From Rhodospirillaceae bacterium (GTDB lineage: Bacteria > Pseudomonadota > Alphaproteobacteria > CACIAM-22H2): 64,000 nt of DNA. Numbering within the stretch: the stretch's first letter is position 1; each line of letters opens with the position of its first letter. The position numbers and the translations under genes were made by a program. The notes beneath the pieces were generated by a model that saw nothing but the letters and a program-made list of their open reading frames with translations, searched no databases and was not told where the DNA came from. The DNA is taken from contig JALHMR010000026.1 of assembly GCA_022843945.1 (NCBI GenBank), positions 1-64,000 of the forward strand, read 5' to 3'. Below, piece after piece: positions 1 to 7,181 of this stretch.

Positions 1-210
1 GGCATTCTCTACGAGAACGCGACCAGCTCGCAGCAGCAGCTGGCGATCGCCGCCCAGGCGGCCACCAACCAGGGCGTGATCCAGATCTACAGCGTCGACA
101 CGATGGCCGGCGCCGTCGCAGCTTCCAAGCTGGCGCAAAGCGACGTGCCGGACAATCTGATGGCATTGCTGTCGGCATTGCGCGCCGGCACGGGGAGCAT
201 TCCCAGCTAG
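1..210 (+). CDS. rebB: RebB-family R-body protein, 5' end outside the window
   Basis: Only the C-terminal 69 residues are present; the frame is open from base 1 and stops with TAG at 208-210. The protein contains the Reb-type stretch GILYENATSSQQQ followed by AIAAQAATNQGVIQIYS, the same as in the complete copy at 455-787. RebB-family proteins polymerise into R-bodies, coiled ribbons in the cytoplasm that unroll on a pH or other trigger. Bases 1-119 are identical to 581-699, so this is a very recent tandem copy or a gene-converted one. A strong terminator follows, so this copy probably ends its own transcript. Family assignment is firm; the individual role of this copy is unknown. Confidence 0.88.
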   Translation, partial: GILYENATSSQQQLAIAAQAATNQGVIQIYSVDTMAGAVAASKLAQSDVPDNLMALLSALRAGTGSIPS

Positions 211-276
211 ATGATCCGACGATCCAGTATGGTCGCCCGGGCCGGCCTGGCCCGGGCGCGAAGGCTCAGGAGCATT

Positions 277-306
277 CGGGCGCCCGCCAGGGCGCCCGTT
301 CTTTTT
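277..306 (+). terminator. Rho-independent terminator after the first reb copy
   Basis: A perfect 9-bp stem (277-285 with 290-298, CGGGCGCCC / GGGCGCCCG), loop GCCA, then TTCTTTTT at 299-306. It sits 67 bases after the stop of the first reb gene and 149 bases before the next start, so the reb array is split into at least two transcription units. Confidence 0.85.
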
Positions 307-454
307 CAGCGTGTTCTTCGCCGCAGCCGCGGCTACAGCAAAAAACTCATCGCCCTGCTCACAATTCACCTCGCTCCGCCGTCATACAGGTGACGGCGAG
401 CCGGTTGCGAAGTGACCGGCCGGCGCCGCGTACAGAATGTTAAGGAGACATGAC

Positions 455-787
455 ATGGCGATTCCTACTCCCGTGAATGGCCAGATCACCGACGCGGTGA
501 CGCAGGCCAACGTCAAGGTGCTGGGCGACGCCCCGGCGATGGCGATGGGCGCGATCTACCAGTCCCTGGGCCACTCGACGGGCATTCTCTACGAGAACGC
601 GACCAGCTCGCAGCAGCAGCTGGCGATCGCCGCCCAGGCGGCCACCAACCAGGGCGTGATCCAGATCTACAGCGTCGACACGATGGCCGGCGCCGTCGCG
701 GCGGCGAAGATCGGTCAGAGCGACGTGCCCGACACGCTGATGGCGTTGCTCACGGCCCTCCGCGCCGGGACCGGCAGCATCGCCTGA
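455..787 (+). CDS. rebB: RebB-family R-body structural protein
   Basis: This 110-residue protein is the best complete Reb copy. It begins MAIPTPVNGQITDAVTQAN and continues with NVKVLGDAPAMAMG, the conserved opening of the RebB (killing trait) family, and its length matches known RebA/RebB proteins. Such proteins lack enzymatic motifs and assemble into insoluble coiled ribbons. The ATG at 455 is chosen over the in-frame ATG at 437 because AAGGAGA at 441-447 is well placed and the family starts at this Met. It is the first gene of a probable operon running to 3366. Its second half is nearly identical to the partial gene at 1-210. Confidence 0.9.
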   Translation: MAIPTPVNGQITDAVTQANVKVLGDAPAMAMGAIYQSLGHSTGILYENATSSQQQLAIAAQAATNQGVIQIYSVDTMAGAVAAAKIGQSDVPDTLMALLTALRAGTGSIA

Positions 788-977
788 CCCTCGCGTATTG
801 CCGCCGTTCCGCCTGTCGGCCGGCGGCAAACGCGGGGTCGGTGGCCCCGGCTCGCAAGAATCCCCCGCGCCGCTTTTCGGCCAGAGACCGGCGGTCGCAC
901 AGCGGGTGATTACTAGGTTCCGCGGCTTGCGGTGACGGGAACGACCAGGCTCAGTCCCATACGGGCGGAGGATCGCC

Positions 978-1391
978 ATGAGCGATAAAAGAGAGGATGG
1001 AAGCCAGAAGGCGCCGGATCAGGATGCTGGCGCTTCGCATCCCCCCCCGCCGCCCAAGACCGATCCGCTCCTGAACCCGACCGTGAACGGGCTGTTGAGC
1101 CTGTGCCGGGAGTACGGCCGCCAGGGCATGCCGCCGCATCTGATGGACAGCATCAATCAGGTGCTGGTAACCGTCCTGGGCTCGGGCCCGGCGTTCGCCG
1201 CGCTCGAAAGCATGCTGTCGGCCAACCAGGCGAACGGCCTGATGTATCACAACGCGGTGGCCCAGCAGCAGAAGACCAACGTGATCGCCATGGTGGCGAC
1301 CGCCAACTGTGTTGCCAAGCTGCTCGAGATGCAGCCGGGAACCATCTGGGATGAGCTGAAGCAGGGGGACGGCACCTCGTCCCCGATGTGA
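978..1391 (+). CDS. Divergent Reb-like protein with proline-rich N terminus
   Basis: This 137-residue protein has a charged N terminus and a run of prolines (HPPPPPKTD) near residue 27, then a Reb-like helical region: NPTVNGLLSLCREYG, VLVTVLGSGPAFAALESM and LMYHNAVAQQQKTN align by eye with VNGQITDAV, VKVLGDAPAMAMG and ILYENATSSQQQ of the canonical copy. I therefore read it as a strongly diverged paralogue, perhaps an assembly or capping subunit like RebC/RebD rather than a ribbon subunit. GGAGG at 967-971 precedes the start. It is the second gene of the reb array. Similarity is by eye only and needs a profile comparison. Confidence 0.68.
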   Translation: MSDKREDGSQKAPDQDAGASHPPPPPKTDPLLNPTVNGLLSLCREYGRQGMPPHLMDSINQVLVTVLGSGPAFAALESMLSANQANGLMYHNAVAQQQKTNVIAMVATANCVAKLLEMQPGTIWDELKQGDGTSSPM

Positions 1392-1432
1392 AATGAACCT
1401 CCTGTCTCAGCAGCCCGGGCGAGGAGCGGGAC

Positions 1433-1774
1433 ATGTCGGACAACAATTCCTCCGCCGAGATCGAAGACGCCCTGGTGCTGGCCGGTGCCATGACGCTGTT
1501 TGCCGGCGTGGCTGCCACGACGTTCTCCGTCGTGCAGATGATGCTGTCCTCGTCCAATAATTTTGGCCAGGGCATACGCGATGCGGCACGTCAAAGTAAC
1601 CAGATCGCTTCTCAGGATCTCGCCACGATGGCCCAGACCATCAACAGTATTCTTGCCACTCCCAAGCAGAGCGTACAGCCTCCAAGCCCTTCGCCGCCTG
1701 GGCCGTCTCCGTCGCCATCTCCCTGCTGCCCGCCCTATATCATCGACGGCGGCGGCCGTCCGGTTGTGACCTGA
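1433..1774 (+). CDS. Divergent Reb-like helical protein with proline-rich tail
   Basis: A 113-residue protein. Residues 10-40 are hydrophobic and alanine-rich (LVLAGAMTLFAGVAATTF) and are followed by SSSNNFGQGIRDAARQSNQ, which sits where canonical Reb proteins carry the ENATSSQQQ helix. The C-terminal 30 residues are a proline/serine tail (SPSPPGPSPSPSP) with a CC pair. It lies 41 bases after one Reb-like gene and 21 bases before the next, so co-transcription is likely. The family link rests mainly on position and helix pattern. A GAGGAGCGGG purine stretch precedes the ATG. It may be a subunit that modifies ribbon assembly. Confidence 0.6.
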   Translation: MSDNNSSAEIEDALVLAGAMTLFAGVAATTFSVVQMMLSSSNNFGQGIRDAARQSNQIASQDLATMAQTINSILATPKQSVQPPSPSPPGPSPSPSPCCPPYIIDGGGRPVVT

Positions 1775-1795
1775 GCGGCTCCGGGGGCAACGACC

Positions 1796-2038
1796 ATGCC
1801 ATCAGACGCCTACGCCGGGGTCAACCGCCAGGTCACCGATGCCGTCACCCAGACGAACGTCAAGGTGGTCGGCGAGGCGCCGGCCGGCGCCGTGGCGGCC
1901 GCGGCCCAGGCCATGGCGCATGCAATCGGCCTGGCCATGGAGAACGCGACCCAGACCCAGGGCGGGATGCAGCAGGTCAACAACACCACGACCGCGGCCC
2001 TGATAGCGATCATCACCCAGGCGAAGCCGGGGCCATGA
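1796..2038 (+). CDS. rebB: Short RebB-family protein
   Basis: An 80-residue Reb protein: NRQVTDAVTQTNVKVVGEAP is the family signature, followed by GLAMENATQTQGGMQQVNN. It ends shortly after the Q-rich helix, about 30 residues shorter than the 110-residue copy. The gene at 2540-2782 has the same short layout (MENA-x2-x-QGG-x-QQ), so the two form a short-form subgroup within this array. It starts 21 bases after the preceding stop. Likely an R-body subunit; whether short and long forms co-assemble cannot be told from sequence. Confidence 0.85.
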   Translation: MPSDAYAGVNRQVTDAVTQTNVKVVGEAPAGAVAAAAQAMAHAIGLAMENATQTQGGMQQVNNTTTAALIAIITQAKPGP

Positions 2039-2155
2039 CAAACCGTCCCGATCTTCGGCGCGGTTTCGGCATCACAGCGGCGCCCGACAGCCGTCATATG
2101 AGAGCGGGCTCGCGGTCCTATCAGCGCGCGCCCCGGTGAAGCCACAGAGATCGCC

Positions 2156-2476
2156 ATGGCCTACCCAACCCCATTGAACGGTCAGATCACCGACGCGGTC
2201 ACCCAGCAGAACCTCACGGTCCTGGGCAGCGCCTCGACCATGGCGATGGGCACGATATACCAGAGCCTCGCCCATTCGATCAGCATCCTTTACCAGAACG
2301 CCACGCAGGCGCAGCGCAATGCCGCGATCTGCGCGCAGGCGGCGACCAACCAGGGTGTCATGCAGATTTACTCGAGCGGGACGATGGCGGGCTCTGCGGC
2401 GACCAGCAAGCTGGCCCGCAGCGACGGTTCGGACAAGCTGCTCACGCTGCTGCTGCTTTCTCGCATGCTGCGCTAG
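2156..2476 (+). CDS. rebB: RebB-family R-body protein, long form
   Basis: 106 residues, opening MAYPTPLNGQITDAVTQQN, then VLGSASTMAMGTIYQSLAHS and AAICAQAATNQGVMQIYS. It matches the 455-787 copy along its full length but has diverged clearly, including a Cys in the AQAATNQG region and a different C terminus (LLTLLLLSRMLR). So it is an old paralogue, unlike the near-identical first two copies. It belongs to the reb array; the 117-base gap before it is the longest within the run and could hold a separate promoter, although none is obvious. Confidence 0.88.
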   Translation: MAYPTPLNGQITDAVTQQNLTVLGSASTMAMGTIYQSLAHSISILYQNATQAQRNAAICAQAATNQGVMQIYSSGTMAGSAATSKLARSDGSDKLLTLLLLSRMLR

Positions 2477-2539
2477 GAGAAACGGCGATGACGCAACCGA
2501 TGGGAACGGGACAGGGTAAGGCCTGAGGGGCCAAGAACC

Positions 2540-2782
2540 ATGGCAGATCAAACCCCCGTCAATGCCCAGATCACCGATGCGGTGACCCAGGCGAACGTCA
2601 AGGTGCTCGGCGAGGCGCCGGCGCAGGCCATGGCCTTGATCTACCAGACCATGGCGCATTCGATCTCCCTGGCCATGGAAAACGCCCAGCAGGCCCAGGG
2701 CGGCTTGCAGCAGATCGGCAACGCCGTGACCTCGAGCGCCATCACCATGATCATGAACGCGGCGAAGAAGTTCGAGGGCTAG
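2540..2782 (+). CDS. rebB: Short RebB-family protein
   Basis: 80 residues, opening MADQTPVNAQITDAVTQAN and continuing NVKVLGEAPAQAMALIYQTM, an excellent match to the RebB family start. The second half (SLAMENAQQAQGGLQQIGN) pairs it with the other short form at 1796-2038. Spacing to its neighbours is 63 and 50 bases. As for the other copies, the known role of the family is as structural units of R-bodies, and no catalytic motif is visible. Confidence 0.88.
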   Translation: MADQTPVNAQITDAVTQANVKVLGEAPAQAMALIYQTMAHSISLAMENAQQAQGGLQQIGNAVTSSAITMIMNAAKKFEG

Positions 2783-2832
2783 GGCGATGAGCTCGACCGG
2801 CGACCGCGGCGGAGCATGAGGGGCAGGACGAG

Positions 2833-3366
2833 ATGAGCGATCCCGGAGCCAACCCGCCGCAGCCACAGGTCAACCCGCAGATTATCGACGCCGTCGACAA
2901 GGCGACGACCTATGCCTTCGGTTTGCAGGCCCTGCCGGCGCCCGGAGCCCCAGGGGACAAAGGCGAAGGTGATCCCGGTTACCGGCCAGGCGACGACGAG
3001 ACCCAGGCCGACGGTGACGGCGGCGGCAGCGGCGGTCTCAACCCGCGCCCTGTTCCCATGCCTGTCCCCGGTGCGAGCGCCAGCCCGAGCCGGTTGTCGG
3101 CCGGTCAGGCCATGGCCTACGACAAGGCGGCGCAGGCGGCAGCCATTGCCTTCCAGGACGCCGCGGATTACCAGCGCAATGTGCTGGCAGTCAGCAATGC
3201 GGCCCAGGGCAAGGCGCTGGCCATGATGTTCATCGACCAGGCAAACCGGCTGAACTATGCCGAGATCTTTGCCGTCGCGTTGGTGGGCTCGATCATGGCG
3301 CCGATCGTCGCGGGCATGGCTGCCGATGCTCTCACCAAGCCGTTGTCGAACTTCCCGAAGATCTGA
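2833..3366 (+). CDS. Extended Reb-like protein with glycine/proline-rich insert
   Basis: 177 residues. The opening QVNPQIIDAVDKATTYAFG mirrors the Reb start VNGQITDAVTQANVKVLG. It is then interrupted by about 70 low-complexity residues (acidic, Gly- and Pro-rich, e.g. DGDGGGSGGLNPRPVPMPVP) before a helical region resumes with AGQAMAYDKAAQAAAIAFQDAADYQ and a hydrophobic stretch AVALVGSIMAPIVAGMA near the C terminus. I interpret it as a Reb fold split by a flexible insert, possibly a terminal or anchoring subunit. It is the last plus-strand gene of the array and converges on the sigma factor gene. Confidence 0.65.
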   Translation: MSDPGANPPQPQVNPQIIDAVDKATTYAFGLQALPAPGAPGDKGEGDPGYRPGDDETQADGDGGGSGGLNPRPVPMPVPGASASPSRLSAGQAMAYDKAAQAAAIAFQDAADYQRNVLAVSNAAQGKALAMMFIDQANRLNYAEIFAVALVGSIMAPIVAGMAADALTKPLSNFPKI

Positions 3367-3435
3367 ATTCCCCAACGTCCGCCGCCGGCGGGCGCGCCAC
3401 CGGCTGTCGCTGCATCTTTTCACTCTCGTGAAGCC

Positions 3436-4422
3436 CTATCGCGCCAGGTAGCGCCGCAGCCATTCGCGCGCGATCTGGCGGCGCTTGCGGATGACTTCCT
3501 TGGTCACGTTCAGCTCGCCAGCGATCTCCTCGTCAGGCTGGTCGTCGAGGTACAGGAGGAGGGGAACGGCGAGTGCCGGCGGCAGGGCCTTCAAGGCGCG
3601 CTGCAGATCATCGAGCAGCTGAAGGCCGGCCAAGGCCTCTTCCGGCGAGCGATCGGGGCGCGGAGTCACCACGGCGCCGAAGCCGTCGTCGTCCCCGGCA
3701 ATCTCGTGCATCAGCTCGCTCTGCCGGTGGCGGCTCCGATGGTGGTCCATGCAGGCATTGTGCACGAGCCGCAGCAGCCAGGCCCGCGGGTTGCGGATCT
3801 CCGTCTTCGAGAAGGCCTGCAGTGCCTTGAGCATCGCCTCGCTCAGCGCGTCCTCGGCATCGGCAATATTGCCACTGAGAAAGCGCAGGCTATAGCGCCG
3901 CAGATAGTCCCGATGAAGAAGCCAGATCTGCCAGAACGGCGCTCCCTCGAGGCCTCCGACCGCCGCCGCCGCCGGCTGTTCTCGTGGCGCCGGTTGGGCC
4001 GGTCGTTCCGGCATTGAACGGATCGGTAGGCTGGCGATCGGCCAGTCCAGAAGGCACGCCAGATTCTGTGCGATGTCCGCGGCAGAGCCCTGCCGCCAGG
4101 GGCGATCGAGCGCCCGAAGCAGGACCGCGGCCGGTGACGGCGTCACGGGCCGTCGCTTCTGGCGCTTCACGAACACGGTGGTCGCTCGAGGAGAGCGAGG
4201 GGTTACCGGGGGTTCGGCCGGCGGACCGTTTTGAGCTGGTATGTCGGGACGCGCCGCAGCCTGGGGGGCTTGGGCGTCAGTGTCGCCCTGCGTGTCGGGC
4301 GACGTCGTGTTTCGCAGCGGGTAGAGCGGAACGACTTTCACAACGCAACTGCAGGACAGCACCCCCCTGGCGCGCCGAAGCCCGCACGCCGTCCTCTCCG
4401 GTTGTCGGCCATCGCCAACCAC
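3436..4422 (-). CDS. ECF-like sigma-70 family factor with long N-terminal extension
   Basis: The C-terminal half is a sigma-70 family protein. A region 2 stretch (DYLRRYSLRFLSGNIADAED, then ALSEAMLKALQAF and NPRAWLLRLVHNACMDHHRS) lies at about residues 170-245, and a region 4 helix-turn-helix (PDEEIAGELNVTKEVIRKRR) at about 295-320. There is no region 1 or 3, as in ECF factors. The first ~160 residues are proline-rich and unlike known sigma regions, so the true start may be the Met at 4014. Reb loci in other bacteria often carry a regulator or sigma factor, so control of the reb genes or of the minus-strand operon is likely but inferred. The 277 bases upstream are comparatively AT-rich and probably hold its promoter. 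Confidence 0.8.
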   Translation of the reverse strand: MVGDGRQPERTACGLRRARGVLSCSCVVKVVPLYPLRNTTSPDTQGDTDAQAPQAAARPDIPAQNGPPAEPPVTPRSPRATTVFVKRQKRRPVTPSPAAVLLRALDRPWRQGSAADIAQNLACLLDWPIASLPIRSMPERPAQPAPREQPAAAAVGGLEGAPFWQIWLLHRDYLRRYSLRFLSGNIADAEDALSEAMLKALQAFSKTEIRNPRAWLLRLVHNACMDHHRSRHRQSELMHEIAGDDDGFGAVVTPRPDRSPEEALAGLQLLDDLQRALKALPPALAVPLLLYLDDQPDEEIAGELNVTKEVIRKRRQIAREWLRRYLAR

Positions 4423-4699
4423 CGTGACGGACCAACGAATGCTGCATCCTCTCCCTTTTTCGACGCCCCAGACGTTCGGTATGGTTTGGTTTCATACTCT
4501 TCATGGTTGTGTTTATAGGACGCTCGGCCTTGTTCCCTGTGAAGCGCTTTGCGTCGCGCTCGGGCTTCTTTTTGACTTCATTGTGATTTTGGCGCGGCGC
4601 TGGATAGTGAGAGGCGCCGACTGCTATCGTATTTCGGTCTTGAGCAGCATACAGGCGTGCGCAGTTCGAGATGACATCATCGTGAACGAGCAGACGCCT

Positions 4700-5170
4700 C
4701 TACGTTTTCTGTCGCTCACTCGCTACGGTTGTGTTCGGCGTTTCATCGTGGCGCTCCACGACGGCGCGCAGAAGAGCGTGAAGCTGGTTGCGTACCTCCT
4801 CGGCGACCAGGGCTTTCACGGCGGCCACGATATCGGCGGCGACCAGGTCGCGGCGGTGGCCGACGACCTGCGGCCGGTTTCCCGCACCAAGGGCGCCTGT
4901 TCCCATGCCGGGTGGCAAGGGGGTGCCGGGGGCACCACCCTGTCCGCCACGGGCAGGAGCGGACGACAATGTCGCCGTGCGCTGGTCGTTCACCATCTTG
5001 AGCACCGCGGCACGCTGCGCGTCATAGGCATTGAGAACCCGGTCGCGCTGGCTCATCGCCATCTGCGACGGGTGTGGGGGTGGCGCGACGGAGGAGGGAG
5101 CGGCACCGGGTGCCGGCGGCGAGTCCGGCACCGGCGCCACGGGCCTCGGGGAAGCAGCAGACTCGCTCAT
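4700..5170 (-). CDS. Proline-rich helical protein of the reb locus
   Basis: 156 residues of unknown family. Residues 7-38 are Pro/Ala-rich (PPAPGAAPSSVAPPPHP). A helical segment follows (RDRVLNAYDAQRAAVLKMVN), then a Gly/Pro-rich linker and a second helical segment ending EEVRNQLHALLRAVVERHDE. The alternation of low-complexity linkers with amphipathic helices is shared with the next two genes upstream and with some Reb-like proteins on the other strand. Last gene of the minus-strand run starting at 10304; 21 bases separate it from the preceding gene. A structural or chaperone role in R-body formation is possible. Confidence 0.6.
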   Translation of the reverse strand: MSESAASPRPVAPVPDSPPAPGAAPSSVAPPPHPSQMAMSQRDRVLNAYDAQRAAVLKMVNDQRTATLSSAPARGGQGGAPGTPLPPGMGTGALGAGNRPQVVGHRRDLVAADIVAAVKALVAEEVRNQLHALLRAVVERHDETPNTTVASERQKT

Positions 5171-5191
5171 GGCCGTGGTTCCGGTGCGCGA

Positions 5192-5488
5192 CTAGACGCT
5201 GCCGCCCGGCGGCGGCTCGGGCTTTTTTGCCGCAGCCACGACCTGATTGACACGCTCTTGGGCAAGCTTTACCGCCTCGGTCGTTATCTTCAGGCTCAGC
5301 TCCTGGAGTGCGCGCGCCATGGGACTGTCGCTGGTGTTTGTCTCAGCCAGCTTCTTGATACTGGCAGTCGCCGCCGCCAGGGAGCTGGCGACAAACTGAG
5401 CGGTAGCCTCGGTGGCCGCCGCCACGATCGGGCTCCCGTCGAGGATCTTCGCCGCAAGCTTGTCGGGAGTAGATTGGCCGTCGCTCAT
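5192..5488 (-). CDS. Small all-helical protein of the reb locus
   Basis: 98 residues, predicted almost wholly helical: PIVAAATEATAQFVASSLAA is alanine-rich, and ALQELSLKITTEAVKLAQER is amphipathic, followed by a short PEPPPGG tail. No known domain recognised. GGAAG lies upstream of the ATG at 5488. It sits between two similar small genes in the minus-strand run. The Ala-rich composition and prolines at the end resemble the divergent Reb-like proteins opposite, so it may interact with them; this is inference. Confidence 0.6.
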   Translation of the reverse strand: MSDGQSTPDKLAAKILDGSPIVAAATEATAQFVASSLAAATASIKKLAETNTSDSPMARALQELSLKITTEAVKLAQERVNQVVAAAKKPEPPPGGSV

Positions 5489-5553
5489 CCGCCGCTTCCT
5501 TCCCGCTGGCCACCCTGCATCCGCCGGTGCCGATCACCCGGCACTGCGCGTCC

Positions 5554-5970
5554 TTACCCCTGCGGTGGCCGCGGCGACCGCGGCGGCAGTGGCTGTGACT
5601 GCGGTGGCGGGGGCTGCGTTTGCGGCGACTCATCGGAGGACGTAGCCAGCTGCCGGCGGATATCTTTGACGAGGCTGTCGATCTGGCCGGAGATCTGGTT
5701 CAGGGCGGCCTCGCGACTGGCGTCGCGGACCGCTTGCTGAAGGAGAACGCTGCAGAGCTGGGCCAGCCTCTCGGCGCCGATGACAAGATCAGCGGCGCTG
5801 GGCTCGAAAGGGAAGGGGCCTGGGCCGGGGAACGGCCATCCTCCCGACTCCCGCTCAAGCGCGCGCGCCTCCCGTTCGACGGCGTGGGCCTCACGCTCGA
5901 CAGCCAGGACTTCCGGATCGACCCATCGCCGTGGCGGTAGGATGGACGCTAAAGGATCGTTGCTAGCCAT
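5554..5970 (-). CDS. Helical protein with heptad-like repeat and proline-rich tail
   Basis: 138 residues. A short repeated motif (EREAHAVEREARALERE) at about residues 25-41 is strongly helical, followed by a Gly/Pro turn, a second helix (LVIGAERLAQLCSVLLQQAV) and ISGQIDSLVKDIRRQL, then a C-terminal proline/glutamine tail (PPPPQSQPLPPRSPRPP). Unrecognised family. GGGAG precedes the start. With the genes at 5192 and 4700 it forms a trio of small helical proteins with proline-rich ends in the R-body locus. Confidence 0.6.
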   Translation of the reverse strand: MASNDPLASILPPRRWVDPEVLAVEREAHAVEREARALERESGGWPFPGPGPFPFEPSAADLVIGAERLAQLCSVLLQQAVRDASREAALNQISGQIDSLVKDIRRQLATSSDESPQTQPPPPQSQPLPPRSPRPPQG

Positions 5971-6083
5971 CGGTCATCTCCCCTCTCTATCAGCTGCGGC
6001 AGCCGGGGGTCGGCGGCCGTCGGTCGGAGTTGCACTCGCTATAGACGGGGAGAGGCGGGGATTGTGAAAACACGATCCTGGCG

Positions 6084-7157
6084 TCAGGCGAGGCTGACCT
6101 GCCCATAGCGGATGCCAGCCACGGTCGCCGTGTCACCTTCGCCATGGCCTTCGAAAAACGCCAAGGAGAAGACTTTGGCCGAACCGCTGGCGGATATCCC
6201 GGCGACTGTCGGGCTGCTGATCCAGGTCCCGGATTGCGGATAGCCGGTCGGCCACGGGAGAGGCGTCGCCTGGCTTGAGGCGAGGTCCCAGGCAAGCAGT
6301 TGCGGACCTTTGTAGGTCGAGGCCACGACTACCATGGTGCCGGTCAGGCAGTCCGCATCGAAGGCGTAGCATTCGTCCTTGTCGAACAGCATGTCACGGC
6401 GGCTGCTACCCCCCTGGCCGACGGTGTGCTGGAACCACAGCGTGCCGGGGGCGTCGCCGGCCGGCGAGGGCGGGATTCCGATGCTGTCATCCTTGAGAAA
6501 GTCACTGTCTTCCTTGATCAGGCCCGCCAGCATCGGGGGAGGCGGCAGCACGCCATTGCTGCGAGCCGCGTCCCTGGCGATGCCGCGGGCGGTAGCGACC
6601 ACATTGTCGGCGATGACGATGCCGACCTGGCCGATCGCCATCGGGTAGTAGGGCTCGACCGTCGGACTCAACTTCAGCGGATCCGGCTTCATGGCCGCCA
6701 GCAGATCACGATCGACGATCGAGGACACGCCGTTGCCGGGCGGCAGCAGGTCGCCGCGGAAGAAGCGCGGGAAACGATAGTCCCTTCCGTCGTCGTAGGG
6801 GGCCGTCACCTCGAACTGACCGCGGGTCTCGTTGCCAAACAGCAAGGCGTTGCTGGCGCCGCCGAAGGCCTCGAGCAAGATGCGCAGCTGGTTGTCGGGA
6901 GTTCGCGCGATATCGAAGGCGGCAATGTTCGGCAGCGACTGGGGTATGGTGATGAGCGGCAGCCGATCGCCGGTTATCAGGTCGGGATAGAGCTCGACCT
7001 GATAGTCGAAGGCGAGCTGCTTTTTGATATCCGCCGATGCCTCGCCGGTCACGCTGCGATAGAGGGTGATTCCGCCCGGGGCGGCGACCAGGCGGATAGG
7101 CCCGGTCGGCTCGCCGGAGCGCAGTTCCCATTGCGTGAAGTTGACCGTGAGCGGCAT
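6084..7157 (-). CDS. Unknown 357-residue protein of the reb locus
   Basis: I do not recognise this family. The protein is soluble, with no signal peptide or membrane segment, and looks beta-rich: short strands such as PIRLVAAPGGITLYR, GTMVVVASTYKGPQLLAW and SGSAKVFSLAFFEG recur, which would fit a propeller or sandwich fold. A proline run (GVLPPPPMLAG) lies near residue 205, and the segment RRDMLFDKDECYAFDADC holds two cysteines. It is 24 bases downstream of the 1040-residue gene and 113 bases upstream of the helical trio, all on the minus strand, suggesting one operon. The start has GGAG just upstream. Confidence 0.55.
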   Translation of the reverse strand: MPLTVNFTQWELRSGEPTGPIRLVAAPGGITLYRSVTGEASADIKKQLAFDYQVELYPDLITGDRLPLITIPQSLPNIAAFDIARTPDNQLRILLEAFGGASNALLFGNETRGQFEVTAPYDDGRDYRFPRFFRGDLLPPGNGVSSIVDRDLLAAMKPDPLKLSPTVEPYYPMAIGQVGIVIADNVVATARGIARDAARSNGVLPPPPMLAGLIKEDSDFLKDDSIGIPPSPAGDAPGTLWFQHTVGQGGSSRRDMLFDKDECYAFDADCLTGTMVVVASTYKGPQLLAWDLASSQATPLPWPTGYPQSGTWISSPTVAGISASGSAKVFSLAFFEGHGEGDTATVAGIRYGQVSLA

Positions 7158-7181
7158 CTCCGGCTCCGTTCTAGCACCCGT

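Noticed and set aside
804-834. Inverted repeat TTGCCGCC...GGCGGCAA after the rebB gene at 455
   Set aside because: Large loop and no T-run follow; not good enough for a terminator call.
4424-5740. Long plus-strand frame (438 codons) across the sigma factor upstream region and two small genes
   Set aside because: It overlaps three supported minus-strand genes, has Arg/His/Gly/Cys-rich antisense composition and no domain.
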